A DNA stretch of 41,458 bases from Gnetum montanum (GCA_015680685.1 MNCI01005547.1:2754-44211); one strand, 5' to 3'; counted from the stretch's first letter, positions 19,480-31,339 are shown. The notes: a model not told the origin generated them from the letters alone. Program-made: numbers and translations.

Positions 19480-21960
19480 ATTTCACCTCCCTTATAAGGT
19501 AGATGAATCTCCTAGTAGATTGGGGAAGAAACTACTTGCAGTTTTACCAACCATGATCTTCCTAGAATTAAATTGAAGCCTACTATTTCTTCAACAACTA
19601 GGAAATCAATTGATGTAGGGAATTGTTCCTTGGCAATGAAGTCTAACAAGATGGAGCCTTTCACTGCTACATGTAACCTGTTAAATGATTTAAATGAAAA
19701 GGTGAAGGTGTCTTGGATGTTTTCAAACAAGCCTAAGCATTCTATGATGGATAGGAGGATTACATTTGTGGTTGCTCTGTCATCAATGTGTACCCAGTGT
19801 ACTTTGTACTAGCCAACTTTGATCTTTATGAAGAGGGAGGCTTTCAACTCTTCATCACTTTGCAAGTTGGTTTTTACCTCACTATCACAAAACATCAAGG
19901 TGATTAGCTTCAATTATTCCTTGCATGAGGATGGTACTATCATTGCTTGGGTAAACTCTTCATTGGCTCGAATGTCTTCACTTACAGGAATGGAAGTCAA
20001 CATCTTAACCAAGGCTTCTCGATGGATAAGAGAGATCATAACTAAGTCATAAAAGCTCAAGAAAGCATTATTCTATTTTAACGAGAGTGTGACCTACTCC
20101 ATGGTAATGAGGAAGTCTTTATCATTGTTGGATGATTTCTCAGTTTTATTGGCTTTGACTTCCTCCATTCTACCTATGATTTTAAGCTTGTGTTTCAACA
20201 TTTACTATTTTTGCTTCTCTTCCTTTTTTTATGTTTGGTTTCCCTTCCTAGTTTGGATAGTTGATGTAGTTTAAGCATTGGAGTCCATGGGTATGACTAA
20301 AATTAGGGTAGGATTTTGTGAATCTACTTCCTTTTAGACTTTTGGTTGGTTGGCATCCTTAGTCTTAGGCTTAGGAGTTGGCTTTTTGCATCGTTTCATG
20401 GACAATTTCTTATTATTTAGCTGAGAAGGGATTGAGGCTTTGGCCACTATGGGAGGATGCTCATCAACTTAGGCTACAACTTGAGCAATTATGGGTGGGA
20501 AAACTTTGATGACAAATGATTATTTGGGAGGTGTAGGTGGTGGTATCATTATAACAAAAAGAGTCCTTGAATTTCTAGAAGTTGAAGCCCTTTTGTCATG
20601 AGGAGGTGCTTGAACCAAAAACGACTTCTTGACAGGTTTAGGCCTATCATGAACATTAAACATGACTATAGTGAATGGATCATTATTGGCATTAAGAGGA
20701 TCTTTATATATCTACATGGGTTGATTTTGAGGCCTAATTGGATTAGATGCATCTAGAACTAAATCTCCACTATCTACCATCTTTTGTATATTATATTTTA
20801 AGGCCACACAAAAATCAATATCAAGGTTGGAAAGCTAATGATAGTGGTAGAATCTATCTAACTTAAAGTACTTGGGAATAGGAGGATTATCTTTCATGGA
20901 TATAGTGAATTTCCTAGTGATTTTTCAAAGATGATAATGCCTCTTGCAGGCATCCTTATATAGTTGTTTATGTTGGATACAGTTACTTCTATGTAACTAG
21001 TCAAAAATCTCTAATGGTTTCATAGGTAGTTTAGTGTAGTTAGAATAATCTTTTCATTTGAAGTTATGCTATGCAGGATTGGACATGAAAGCATTAGATG
21101 TTGATGGTTGAGTATTTTTAGTGGCTTTTAATTGTGTTGTTTTAGGTTCTTTGACTATCGTGGTCACGACTTCATGGATTTGTTTTTCCATATTCCTATC
21201 TCTCTTGTTGTGTTGGTTCTTATAGGTGATGTACATAGGATTATTACTAGCTTTAACTACCTCTTTAATGCTCTTAATCTAGGAGAATGCTTGACTCAAT
21301 GACTAGGACTCTAAGTAATATAGTTTTAACTTGATAAATTCATTGACTGTCCCCTTAAAATGGCCAAAAGATGGATGTTAGAGATGGACTCAAGAACTTC
21401 ATTGATAGTTTCATTTCACCTCTATTGAAACCTTTGCATGGGCTTAAGTGGCCCTTAAGTAGCATTCATCTAAAATGAGTCTTCAATGATTAATTATTCA
21501 ATTTCTAATGGTCAAGAGTTTGAACAATCCAGAAGTTCCATGAGGCATGACCTCACACTAATAAAAGTAGTCTTCTAGAAATATATTCATTGCAAATTGA
21601 TACAAGTCATATCCAATTGCCTCTTCTAGTTTATCATTAGTTCCTTAATGTCGAAGAAAATTGCAATATGCATTACCTTACCTTTAGTAGATGAATGTGT
21701 ACTACAAGCTACCATGGGTCACATCAGCTCATAGTTCCTATTCTAATTGAGTTTCAAGCATCTTCGATTTACAAGTTGACTCAAAAAAGCTTCATATCAT
21801 CCCTTTGGTGTTGAGGTGCTCTCCTACTATGTTGTCGACTCATCAAAAGAGTTTTCATGGATGAAAAGTATGAATGAAGTTTCCAGGACTATCGACTACA
21901 AGTGATTGGGACTTGCATGAGTTTGCAACTGTATGTTAAATCACAAAAAATTCATCAAAA
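19480..21960 (-). pseudogene. Gag-protease remnant of a second Tat/Ogre-like element
   Basis: On the minus strand gag begins somewhere right of 21500. At about 21240-21300 it reads KASNNPMYITYKNQHNKRD, matching the nested element's RASNDPSYLAYKSQHKKQ in the same place after the capsid core. A zinc-knuckle-like block FYHYHQLSNLDIDFC lies near 20850, followed by YNIQKMVDSGDL. A Pro/Lys-rich linker runs to about 20280. Protease blocks are VHIDDRATTNVI (about 19775), then FLVVEEIVGFNLILGRSWL and IHLPYKGGEIVIHGDS near 19490. No RT follows to the left. Stops and frameshifts are abundant. This is a relative of the nested element but clearly more diverged than its two LTRs are from each other. Confidence 0.7.
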
Positions 21961-22500
21961 ATTAATAATATCTAAGCATTAATTAACAACATAACATTGC
22001 ATCATAGAAGGTACAAAAGCATTTGTAAGCTTCTTTGTTTTGGCCAATAATTTAACTAACATAGAATACTACCTTACAAAAATGTACCAATTTTGGCATA
22101 GTAGGTAAGTACATTCTATGGTAAATATCAGAGTCTTAGTATTCTACTTTGTTGAAGTTATCATTGTAGCATTGGGATTATCCAACTTTGGTACTAAAAT
22201 AGTTATAGTTTTTACTGGTCAAATACAAGAACTAAGAATTTATGATTGGAGATAGCCTATGGGGATAAAAGTAAGATATTTTGATCCCTATCTCTAGTTG
22301 AAAGGATATGCTTCAAGATAAGGACATATCACATTTACTCCATGAAGTGCTTAAATAAGAATTCCACTTATGCAATAAGAGGAAGCACTATCTTGAGTAG
22401 AAAGTATCTAGTAAACATGGCTTATTTTCTTTTCTTGAAGATTGAGAGGCAATTTGTAGAGTGACAATCAAGCAAGCTTATGCTACCATTTGTCTATTTA
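21961..22500. other. AT-rich stretch, no feature recognised
   Basis: Both strands are broken by frequent stops. I could not find the 5' LTR or primer site expected for the minus-strand gag remnant to its left. Confidence 0.4.
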
Positions 22501-22589
22501 ATCAGGAAGTTGTGAAAATGGATAGGGATAGTTAAATACACTAATAATGTGATCAAAAGAACTCCAAATTCATTATAGGAACAAATGAT

Positions 22590-23940
22590 TAAACTAATAT
22601 ATGCAAACAAGGATCAAGGAGAAGAACCTTCTAGTACCAAAGTTCTAGAAAGCACACATGCAACAAAAATTAGAGCTGTAGAACCAAGTACTCATGTTCT
22701 TGTAGTAGATCATAAGGTCTATCAAGCAGCCATGAGCCATCTACAAGAAATTTCATAATCCATGAGCTATAGGTGAAGAGACTTTTAACAATTATTATGT
22801 GTATCCATGGATGAACCTAAAGTCTCCATGAATTTTATCACCAACCATATCTCAATGAATGTTATAAGTGATAATTTGACAACACAAATATATGGGAATG
22901 CTTCCACATTTGAAGTTATCATTGTGTCATGCACTAGTACCACAATATTGGTTATGTTTCATGAATACTAAGAAGCTACCATCAAGGATGTTGTTAATCA
23001 TATTAGTGTAGCTTTAAATATTATGATAGCATCTATTCATGATTTCACTGGTGTGCAAGATATTCAAGTATATGCTAGTCTAAGAACAATGAGTGTGAAG
23101 CAACATGAGGATGTCTTTGATAGATTATTACAAATAAGGTAAAGTATTCAAGACATTTTTGAAATTCCTGAGGATGTCATGGTGGTACAATATAAATTAA
23201 TATCAATCAAGGAAAAGATGATGATCACAAAAACCAAACTCTAAAATACAAAGTCATAAGTGTAAAGGCTCTAGGATGCGATCATCCAACTTTTCATTCA
23301 ATTGTAAGATCCAACAAAGTTTTTTATTTTACAATTAATTGGTTAATTCAGAATATAGAAACTTGATCATTTAAGAGTAAGAAACATTAATTAGACATCT
23401 TTTATTTATGTTTTAATAAAAAACTATGATATTTCAACTACAAATTAACTTTAAATACTTACAGATGAAAAAAAAAATGAACTCAAAACTCAATTTTCTA
23501 GAAGATAAAGGTTTCTTGGTACACTAAACTCTCTTGGTTGGATATGTGGTGGAAGAGGCCATGTGGGCTCCAAATTTCCTAGCAATGGTAGGTTACAACA
23601 AAAGGATAAGACTAACATGGACATGAAAAAGACCAACTTCTACACAAGCTAGGATGATGGAGAGAAAAGTGAAGAAAATGTTGATGACACCACAAAAGAT
23701 TCTCAGCTTATATGTATGGCCCTTATAAATGAAAATTCATCACAAATTTTTGATGAGTCAAGAGGTAAGTATGCTAGAAAGTATAGTATATTACATGAAG
23801 AAATTCTTATCCTACATTATTTACTCAAAAAGGTAAAGAAAAATATGAATAAAAAATTTTCTAAACTTCATATCTTATCTTCCAAGTTAAAGGGAGAAAT
23901 CTTAGACATCAATGTTGTGACCAAAAACCTCGGCTGCTAG
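22590..23940 (+). pseudogene. Unidentified plus-strand coding debris, possibly gag-like
   Basis: There are broken open stretches. About 23090-23230 reads QHEDVFDRLLQIR and IQDIFEIPEDVMVVQYKLIS. Around 23545-23580 the words CGGRGHVGSKFPSNG resemble a worn CCHC zinc knuckle. It is followed by an open 74-codon stretch (23716-23940) rich in Lys and Ile that ends DINVVTKNLGC. A zinc knuckle followed by an acidic-to-basic tail would suit a gag protein, but most cysteines are missing, so I give this low weight. Part of it (23389-23535) is one arm of an inverted repeat with 27150-27301. Confidence 0.3.
23389..23535. repeat. Left arm of an inverted repeat (partner 27150-27301)
   Basis: The reverse complement matches 27150-27301: shared words ACCAAGAAA, ATTGAGTTTTGAGTTCA, TTAAAGTTAATTTGTA, TTGAAATATCATAGTTT, ATTAAAACATAAA and AGATGTCT in the same order, with identity around 80-85% by eye. 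Confidence 0.75.
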
Positions 23941-24139
23941 AGGAACCAAGAAGTTTTTGATGCACATAGTTCTTAACCTTGGATCTCTAGGGCCTCCACA
24001 AAAAATGAGATCCTTGGTACCCTAGATAGTTTGGTGATCACCTAAGAACTTACAAAATGCAAATGGTGGTAATGCAAATAAAATTTAAAAATACAGATTT
24101 GAGAGAAATTATGCCAAAACACGATAAACAATGAAAATT

Positions 24140-25319
24140 GCACACAAATAAAATTGTAATCTTTATTTCAAAAGAATAAAGGGGGTACAAAAAATGTATA
24201 CAAGATTGCTTGTAGGAGCAAGGGGTTCACTGAAGCTTCTGCAATCCACTTCATGATTTGGATGTTCTATCACTCTTGATGTTATTGAACCTTCACTACT
24301 GTCACACTAGATCTGCAATGTTGTTGATGCAAGGGGGATGATAGGCATGAGGGATTTTGGCTAGCCAAGTGAACAATACTGGGAGTTTGGGTTTCTAGAT
24401 TTACAACATGAACACAAAATTCTCATAGCTCTCAAGGGGGTAAGGGGGAAACAAGGGGGTAAGGGGCTCCACGTGAGAGGATTTGAGAGGCTATGTTTTT
24501 GCAAGGTTGCAAGAGTTCTCAAAATTCCAAAATGCTCAAAAATGCCAAAGGGTGACACTGCCAAAAGTGTGGAACTGTTTCATGGTGTAGGCGATTGACT
24601 TTTATAGGGTTTGTCCATAATTTTTGCTACAAATTGGCTACAAACTTGGTTGCAAATTGTTGATAAATTAGCTACAAATTTCTGCTACACTCAGGTGAGG
24701 TGGATGTCCAAATCAAGGGGGGTTGCCATATATGGTAAGTGTCATACTCCCATGTCCATTCCATTTACCAAAAATACTAAATAAGAATTTTATCCATGCT
24801 GGCTTTGTCCATCCATGTTAGGCCTTCCAACTACAATGTTGACATGTAGGATCCTCATTGCGATTTTGTCCATGAAGGTGTGGGGTTGTTTGATGTGTCA
24901 ACATTAGGAGGTGAAGGCCATACACCTCTAAGCTATTCATAGATGCTATCACACCCCTCCTCGCTAAGCATAGATTCCATCACATCCCTCAATGCTGGGG
25001 GTAGGTGAGTTATACCCCCATGCATGTGTCTTCAGCGTAGAAAATGCTATACCCCCCATAAAACCCATCAAAATGCCAATTTTGGCATCCCAAAAGGCAT
25101 TTTCAACCCTCCAAAGCCCAAAGATAGACATTATGTGACTTTTTTCACATGGGGGATGAAGCTTGGACCACTTTTGAGGCATTTTTCAACCTCAAAAGTA
25201 TAAAGTATGTGAAATTGCATCTCATGGGTTACAATCTTCACATTTACAAAGAAGTTTTGCCTTGGGTTTCATGGGATGGGGTTACAAAGGTTACAACATG
25301 TGAATTTGGTGATGTTTCA
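24140..25319 (-). repeat. LTR on the minus strand of a TGAAACA-type element (inner end uncertain)
   Basis: On the minus strand it starts TGAAACATCACC at 25319 directly after the tract CAACAAAGAGGGGCCAA, as in the nested element, so it is a 3' LTR of an element whose body lay to the right. A TATA box (CCCTATAAAAGTC) is on the minus strand at 24606-24601 and an AATAAA at about 24170-24163. I did not find the terminal CA, so the left end is a guess. The first 208 bp (25319-25112) are about 89% identical to 41251-41458 in inverted orientation. Unrelated-looking minisatellite words (GCTACAAATT) occur at 24625-24690. Confidence 0.65.
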
Positions 25320-25336
25320 TTGGCCCCTCTTTGTTG
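25320..25336 (-). promoter_or_regulatory. Polypurine tract preceding the minus-strand LTR
   Basis: The minus strand reads CAACAAAGAGGGGCCAA immediately before TGAAACA. It is the same tract as at 13567-13583. Confidence 0.8.
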
Positions 25337-26261
25337 GCGTTTGAAGATTAACTCGAGAGGCATTGACAAAGAATATAAAACACCATTACAAGTCCATCAT
25401 TGACAATCCGTCTCTATGCTCGATTCAGTCATGTTGAACCATGCTAAAGAGCACTTGTGATAATTGGATAAGGCTATGATGAGATGATGGTAATGAGGTT
25501 ACAAGGAAATGTTTTTGAGGGCTAACAATGCACTCTCTAGTTGACATTAAGGCTATGGCACTAACATGTTGGTCAATTAGTGATTTGAGATGTTGGTCAC
25601 TTAGCAAATGCATTTGAGGACTCAAAACCTTGATCCAAGGTTTCTTTGGCCCCTGGGATCCTCCCTTTGCATGTTTGGAGCGATAGGTTTGTTCTTTGAT
25701 TTTCTTTTTCCATCTAGCTTCTTGGAAGTTTGCACCCTCATTTTTTTTGTATGGTGAAACCTTCATTGGGTTTCTTTGCCAATGCTGATTTTGACATGGT
25801 TTCCTTGATGGATGAGGTGTGTTACTTCCAAAAGACTTAATGGCTTTTCCATCAAATGAGACGTGTTACACTCAATGGACTTAATGGTTTTGGTCTTGAA
25901 TAAGATGTATTACATTCAATGGACTTGATTGTGGAGCATGATGAAGGGATGTCATAAGGCCATAGTGCATGAATGCTAAATATAGCTCAACATTGTTATT
26001 TCCATATGGAGGAGCAAGCTATGAACTAGTTGCAAGAGCCACCATAGTAAGAGAAACCACCATTGCCTAGAACAACACGAAGACCTATTGTTGAAGAAAT
26101 TTTTTGAAGGCATGCTAGTTTTTGTAAATTTTTTATGTCTATCTAATATTATATCATTTATAAATCACTCAAATAAAATTTGTAATGTGGCATTAAAGTC
26201 TAATCAAGTTAGTTAGTTGAGTCACCTCTATAATTTTGTAAAAAAATTTATCTTATTTTTG
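25337..26261 (-). other. 3' non-coding part of the minus-strand element, with a 44-bp repeat
   Basis: The 60 bp next to the polypurine tract match the nested element's 3' end (GGTGTTTT, TTCTTTGTC and TGCCTCT blocks in order). A tandem repeat of about 44 bp, three units with shared word TGGACTTAATGG, lies at 25814-25935. The 113-codon minus-strand open frame at 25425-25766 is Lys/Ser-rich with no motif I recognise, and I do not call it a gene. Confidence 0.5.
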
Positions 26262-26343
26262 TATCCGCCGCACGTCCGCTAGACTCCACCCGGATGCGGG
26301 GGATTCGTCGCCGGATCGACGCGGGCGCGAGGCTCTTCTGCAG
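26262..26343. other. GC-rich anomalous segment ending at an N
   Basis: About 80 bp with roughly 71% G+C (57 of 80 counted) and many CpG pairs, embedded in AT-rich sequence. It ends GGCTCTTCTGCAG and then N at 26344. It has no similarity to anything else in the window and no open-frame motif. It looks foreign to its surroundings: assembly-join artefact, vector or adapter, contaminant, or a recent insertion. Confidence 0.7.
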
Positions 26344-26344
26344 N
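26344..26344. other. Ambiguous base N
   Basis: A single N directly after the GC-rich segment, at an abrupt composition change. It is a likely contig join. Confidence 0.95.
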
Positions 26345-26542
26345 AGGATGAGTTTTTAATAAGTCATGGTAGTATGATGAATAATTAATAAGTTAATCAT
26401 GGAAGTATGATGAACAATTAATTCAAGTTCAACATTACACCTATCCAAGTAAAGTCAATGAAATCACCAAATAACATTAGCACTAATTACTAGACAATTT
26501 TAGACATTGATTGAGAAAAGAAACACAATAAAGAAAAATCAC

Positions 26543-26981
26543 TATTAAATATTTGATGTTTTCTAGCAAGTTTAACATGCTAGTTAATGTTTATATTCAG
26601 CAACACCGTGAATACTTGTATATACCATTATGATGTACTATACAAAGCTAGGTATGAATAATTATATTTCTTATATTTCTTAACTAATGTTAAATGTTCA
26701 TTGTATCTGTTCACTATTTAGACATGACTATTCCATTACATTTATAGAAGTATTGATTCTAGTTTTCTTAAGGGAAGGGGAGGGGGAGCGGGATAATACA
26801 ACATAATATAATACAAGAATGGAGATACTTGGTTTCATAATATTCTGCTTAGTTACATTCTTTGTTTATATTTTAAGTATAATATATATAATACCATAGA
26901 TTATATTATATTCATGGGGTATATTTATCAAATTATTCAAACACCTTAGACCTAATGATCTAAACATCATAAAATCTAACA
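26543..26981 (+). repeat. 5' LTR of the small element
   Basis: Aligns with 30047-30472 through TTAACATGCTAGTT, TTCTTAACTAATGTTAA, ACAAGAATGGA, TATATTTTAAGTATAATA and ATGATCTAAACATCA. It contains one G-rich insertion (GGGGAGGGGGAGCGGG near 26776) that the right copy lacks. Confidence 0.75.
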
Positions 26982-26993
26982 TAGTATTGAAAC
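26982..26993 (+). promoter_or_regulatory. Possible worn primer site (initiator tRNA-Met type)
   Basis: TAGTATTGAAAC follows the LTR end directly. It matches the common TGGTATCAGAGC at 7 of 12 positions, and all five mismatches are transitions, as expected from decay. The position supports it more than the sequence does. Confidence 0.4.
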
Positions 26994-27149
26994 ATTAGGT
27001 TTTGATGACGTTGTTAATTATTATTATGAAACATTTATAATGTCATGGTAGCTAGTTGTATTTAATGGGAAGGTACGTATAAAAATCAGCCATAAATTTT
27101 CATTTTCTCGTTTACAATCAAATTGTGAAAATCATAGAGAGATCGTAGT

Positions 27150-27301
27150 GCACCAAGAAATACTTTTTTGCTATTGCTAGTGAATTGAGTTTTGAGTTCA
27201 CTTATTTTTTTTTTATTTTCATCTATAAGTACTTAAAGTTAATTTGTACTTGAAATATCATAGTTTGTTATATTAAAACATAAAAATAAGATGTCTCATT
27301 A
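27150..27301. repeat. Right arm of an inverted repeat (partner 23389-23535)
   Basis: Lies near the start of the interior of the small LTR element. The match to 23389-23535 fades on both sides, so it is a short shared repeat and not a whole inverted element. Confidence 0.75.
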
Positions 27302-27719
27302 TTTTTTAAATTTATTGTTAAGTTAGTTTAATTTTTAAGTTTTGAAAATTGGTTCTATGATAGGAAAACCATGCATAATGTAGTTAATTTGAAGCACATG
27401 ATATTTTTCCCCATTTAATATTTTAAATTCAAAAGCCCTATTTTTTTCTAGTTACATATATGCTGTTTGTCAAAATAATTTGTGGCATCATAGGACAAAG
27501 ACAAACATGAGGTTCCTCCAAAAGGAAGCACAATTAGTGCACCCCATGATTAAATCTCATCTAAGCACATCCAAAGTGACACATCGTCACCATAATCATT
27601 GCTAGCACCATAACCCATAATCATCACCAAAGTGACATAATCATCACCGTAATCATCATCATGGATATTTCCACACTGAAGCCTTTGGTTCAAAGGCTAG
27701 TACTAAGAAAATGAAATTG

Positions 27720-29500
27720 CATTATGCAATGGCCACTCATTACGAGGTAGTGTCAAACAAAATAAAAAATTCTAACATACTCTTATCTAAAGTAGAGTAC
27801 ATTAGATATGTGACCCCAAGGTCAGTGTTCAATATCATTACTATGATAGTTAGTTGGTTTGCTAGAATTTAGAAGAGGTTTCTATAGTTTTTCTTTTAGA
27901 TAGTAAAGACTAATTTTGCTCTAAAGGAGGTGGTATTCCCTAGGCACTAACTACTAGAGTGCTTTATGAATGAAGATGAATGGGGAAAGGCTCGTACCAC
28001 TAACATTGCAAGAATCCTAATTTCACAACTAAAGATGCCATATTTCGAGTTGGCTGACATCATTACTTGTTGTATTGTTATAAAAGACAAGAAAAATGCT
28101 ATCTCTTGGCCTCTGATATACTTGCTCCATGTCGCGATGAAGGAAGGGAGCCACGTAGATTGATTGTCCATTTTAAAAATGGAAATAAAGGAAAAATCTT
28201 TATCTTATTACACAACATCTACTCATGACTTTTCCTATGACTACCTTTTGCCTACATTTGTAAAGCTCTTCAATAATTCCAATATTTTAGATGTCACCAT
28301 GGTTGTGAAAGCAAGAAAAAGAGTTAGTTCCAATTATTTCCTGAAGCCTTCTTCAAACTTGACTAGACTACCTTTGAGATTCTAGAAATAAAGTATCCTA
28401 CTAATGTCTAGAGTGAGGGAGGGAGAAAGAAGAGTGATTTTTTTCTCTATTCATGATGCATGATAGTTTTGAGAATAAGGTCGTTCATCTAGAAGTGACT
28501 ATTAACTTCTTTAAGGCATCAGAAGAGAAGAGTCCCATGGAGAAAACATTATGTAATAAAGTTGCATGGAAAGATCCTAGGGATTTAAATGCATATGACT
28601 TTCCATCAATGATAAAAGGCATGGTAAAATAAAGACCTTAGCTAGCTCTCAAAAGTAAATTCCATTGTAATAAGTAATGATTTATTATATGATTTGATGT
28701 ATATAAATTACACTGCAGTGGGATATTATTTTAGAGTAGAAGCTTACGATGCAATGTTGAGAAATAATAAGATGGTTTTTGATATGACTTTGGCACAAAA
28801 TAAGGCATTAAATAAATATTTCACATTTTCTTATGAAAAGAAAATAAAATATACCAAAGCATTTTTGAAGTTTAAGGGAGAGATTGAAGGTGTGCTAAAA
28901 TTTGTAAAGAAACAATCATAAGAATTAGTTGTGTTGAAATAAAAAAGGGATGTCATGAGTTCTAGTACTAAGGTGGAGTTTACAAGTAGAATGAAAGAAT
29001 TGATGGTGATAAATATGGTGCTAAAGGATGACAAGCTAACAATGCAAAATAAGACCTATGAACTCCAAGAGGAGATTGGCTCTCCACAAAATTATATGAA
29101 ATATCTTATTACTCAAAAGAATGAATTATCAGAGACCTTCAAGATAGAGTAGAAGAACTTAGAAGCTATGGTGAATGGTTTTGTAGGAACAAGTTGTAAT
29201 TGATAGCTTCATAGCTCACTATAATTTGCCTTAGGCAAGGGATATGGGCTTGAGTCTGATTTCACTATGATGCCACCCTCACTCTTGGCCACTTTCAATG
29301 AAGTTCAAGTAAAAATGAAAAATATGTTTGCTAAACCTAAAGTCAAAGAGCTAGCTTAAGCTATTCCATTATCGCCTTCTGAAATTCCTACGATTCCTAA
29401 AAAATCCATGGTGAACAATTTTACAGCAGAACCATAACCTGAATCAGCATCAAATATTTGTCACAATCTTATGAGTGTAAATATAGACTCTTTTATTGAT
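27720..29500 (+). pseudogene. Unidentified ORF remnant inside the small LTR element
   Basis: I do not recognise this protein. The most open parts are 27966-28163 (MNEDEWGKARTTNIARILIS, then ELADIITCCIVI and AISWPLIYLLHVAMKEGSH), 28164-28385, 28694-28921 and 28955-29152. The last two are Lys/Glu-rich with heptad-like spacing (for example KELMVINMVLKDDKLTMQNK) and suggest a long coiled coil. The stretch 27966-28163 faintly resembles the plant-transposon ORF1-type domain of Ogre-like elements, but I cannot show that. Stops interrupt it often. It may be a gag substitute carried by a non-autonomous family. Confidence 0.4.
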
Positions 29501-30046
29501 TAATGATTCTAGTTATTTGCTTCCTCTATTTGTATTAACATTGTTATAGACTCTTTTATTGAACAATGAAGTTATTTAAACTTTAATTTGCTATGACAAC
29601 CATGTATTCCCTCTCCATGGTTTAAAATTTAGTTATGTTGCAATATATGTTAAAGGAGATACCTAACTAGTATCTCTAGTTGTTTTTCTTGCATTTTAGA
29701 AATTGTTTAAAATGACCAAAATAGTATACAACTTTTGTTTACAAAAGAAATTTTGCTTACCATCATACTATGATTAATGTTTATATTAGCTTCATTAGTT
29801 AGAAATTAAGTTGCAAATTTCTTAGATCTTACAATACTCTTTTTTTAATGCATTTTTTCTAATAGAAATTCCACTTTAGAGTACTACTCTACATCGTTGG
29901 ATGTTCCTATAAATTTCTAATTTATGTGGTATTGTGAAGTTTAGTAATTGGGTGGTGTTTATTATCACTCATTTATTTGATGTCATGGATTTGGTTGTAG
30001 ATAGTAAAGCAACATTATTAATGGCCATGTTATGCTAGAGGGGTAG

Positions 30047-30472
30047 TATTAAAGATTTTATGTATTTTAGTAAGCTTAACATGCTAGTTTATGTCTATAT
30101 TCAACAACACCTTAAATACTTATATACACCATTTACAATGTTGTCTTATATGACTTAAAGTTTAGATTTAGTTATGGATAATTATATTTCTTATGTTTCT
30201 TAACTAATGTTAATTGTTCATTACATCTATATAAATGTTGATTTTGGCTTTCCTAGGAAGGGAATAATACAATACAACACAATACAAGAATGGAATAGAA
30301 ACACTTAGTTTAATACTATTCTGTGACATTCTTTGCTTATATTTTAAGTATAATACGTATAACATGATGGATTATAATATATTCATAGTATATATTTATC
30401 TTGATTTTAGTATGACATCAAAATGTGTCTAATGTCTTGAACCTAGTGATCTATACATCACAAAACTTAGCA
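30047..30472 (+). repeat. 3' LTR of the small element
   Basis: Starts TATTAAAG after the purine tract at 30035-30046 and ends ACTTAGCA, then ATCAG. It is collinear with the left LTR with several small indels. Confidence 0.75.
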
Positions 30473-31339
30473 ATCAGTATCATTGTATGTTAACATCAAG
30501 AAATCACTAAATGACATCAGATGGTGATCATCAACTATAAGTAATATGAATATCATTGGAAAGCATTTTTCACATTCATTATTATGAAACCAAAAAGAAA
30601 TTCATATTGTGGAACCAAAAAAATTTGTATATGAATCAAAAAATGGAAAAAAGAAAATTCTAGTAAAGTAAGAGCATACCATATCCAAGTTCAAAATACA
30701 CCAACAAACCATACGATATGGTCTATTTTTAGACTATAAACTACCACAATCCAAAAATTCTTGCCAAAATTTAAACATAAGGTTGATCCCATCTCTAATC
30801 CTTTCTTGCCAAAATGAAAACACAAAGTTGGCCCCATCTCTAATCCTTAGAGAGACTCTAAATCATGATCGACTTCTAGAATATAATGTGAACATCCAGG
30901 AAAGGAGAGAAAAATTTAAAAAGAAAGTTCTCAATCTTAGCACAAGCATCAAACTAGAAATGGTTAAATACCATAAAATCTTTAACTATTATACGTAACC
31001 TCTCAAATATAAACTTCTTGATTGTGCACTAATCTTTAGATCCAAAAAAATTCAAGAAATAAAAGTAAGCTTGGGTGCATCTCTGATATAACTGTTCAAA
31101 CAAAAAATGCTATTACTAAATTTTATCAGTCGACTGTACAATGCTTTAAGCATTATGCTCTTTTACAAACAATCAATCAAAGACAGTTCACCATTATCCG
31201 CGCTTTTCAAAAGTTGTTCTTCGCGCGGTGAAAAAGTAACATTGCAACAAACATCATGCATATGACAAAATCATCGTTTTACGCTTTTGAAAACATATTG
31301 GAAAACAATGTTTAGCACATCTTTATAAATGTATTATCT
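30473..31339. other. Intergenic stretch between the small LTR element and the invertase 3' end
   Basis: No gene is seen. A two-copy repeat of about 46 bp lies at 30759-30850 (shared CTTGCCAAAAT and CCCATCTCTAATCCTT). CpG-containing words reappear from about 31190 (CCGCGC ... GCGCGG), marking the approach to the gene. Confidence 0.5.

Larger units (their letters stand above)
26543..30472 (+). mobile_element. Small LTR retrotransposon without recognisable pol (non-autonomous)
   Basis: Direct LTRs at 26543-26981 and 30047-30472, an almost matching 5-bp flank (ATCAC at 26538-26542, ATCAG at 30473-30477), a possible primer site after the 5' LTR and a purine tract (CTAGAGGGGTAG) before the 3' LTR. 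LTR starts read TATTAAA where TGTTAAA would be usual. The 3.0-kb interior has no RT, integrase or protease motif in any frame. It carries scattered open stretches with coiled-coil-like content. Helper functions would have to come from another element. Confidence 0.75.

Noticed and set aside
25425-25766. 113-codon minus-strand open frame
   Set aside because: Lies in an element 3' UTR, no domain, and no counterpart at the same position in the nested element.
27560-27660. ATCATCACC-rich stretch as a possible regulatory array
   Set aside because: Simple low-complexity repetition without a regular period.
26461-30520. AAATCACCAAATAACATTAG (26461) similar to AAATCACTAAATGACATCAG (30501), both just outside the small LTR element
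   Set aside because: 17 of 20 matches, but at different distances from the two LTRs; not a target duplication and may be chance in AT-rich DNA.
31200-31240. CCGCGC ... GCGCGG hairpin as a transcription terminator
   Set aside because: Six-base arms with a long loop in a plant intergenic region; rho-independent terminators do not apply to nuclear Pol II genes.
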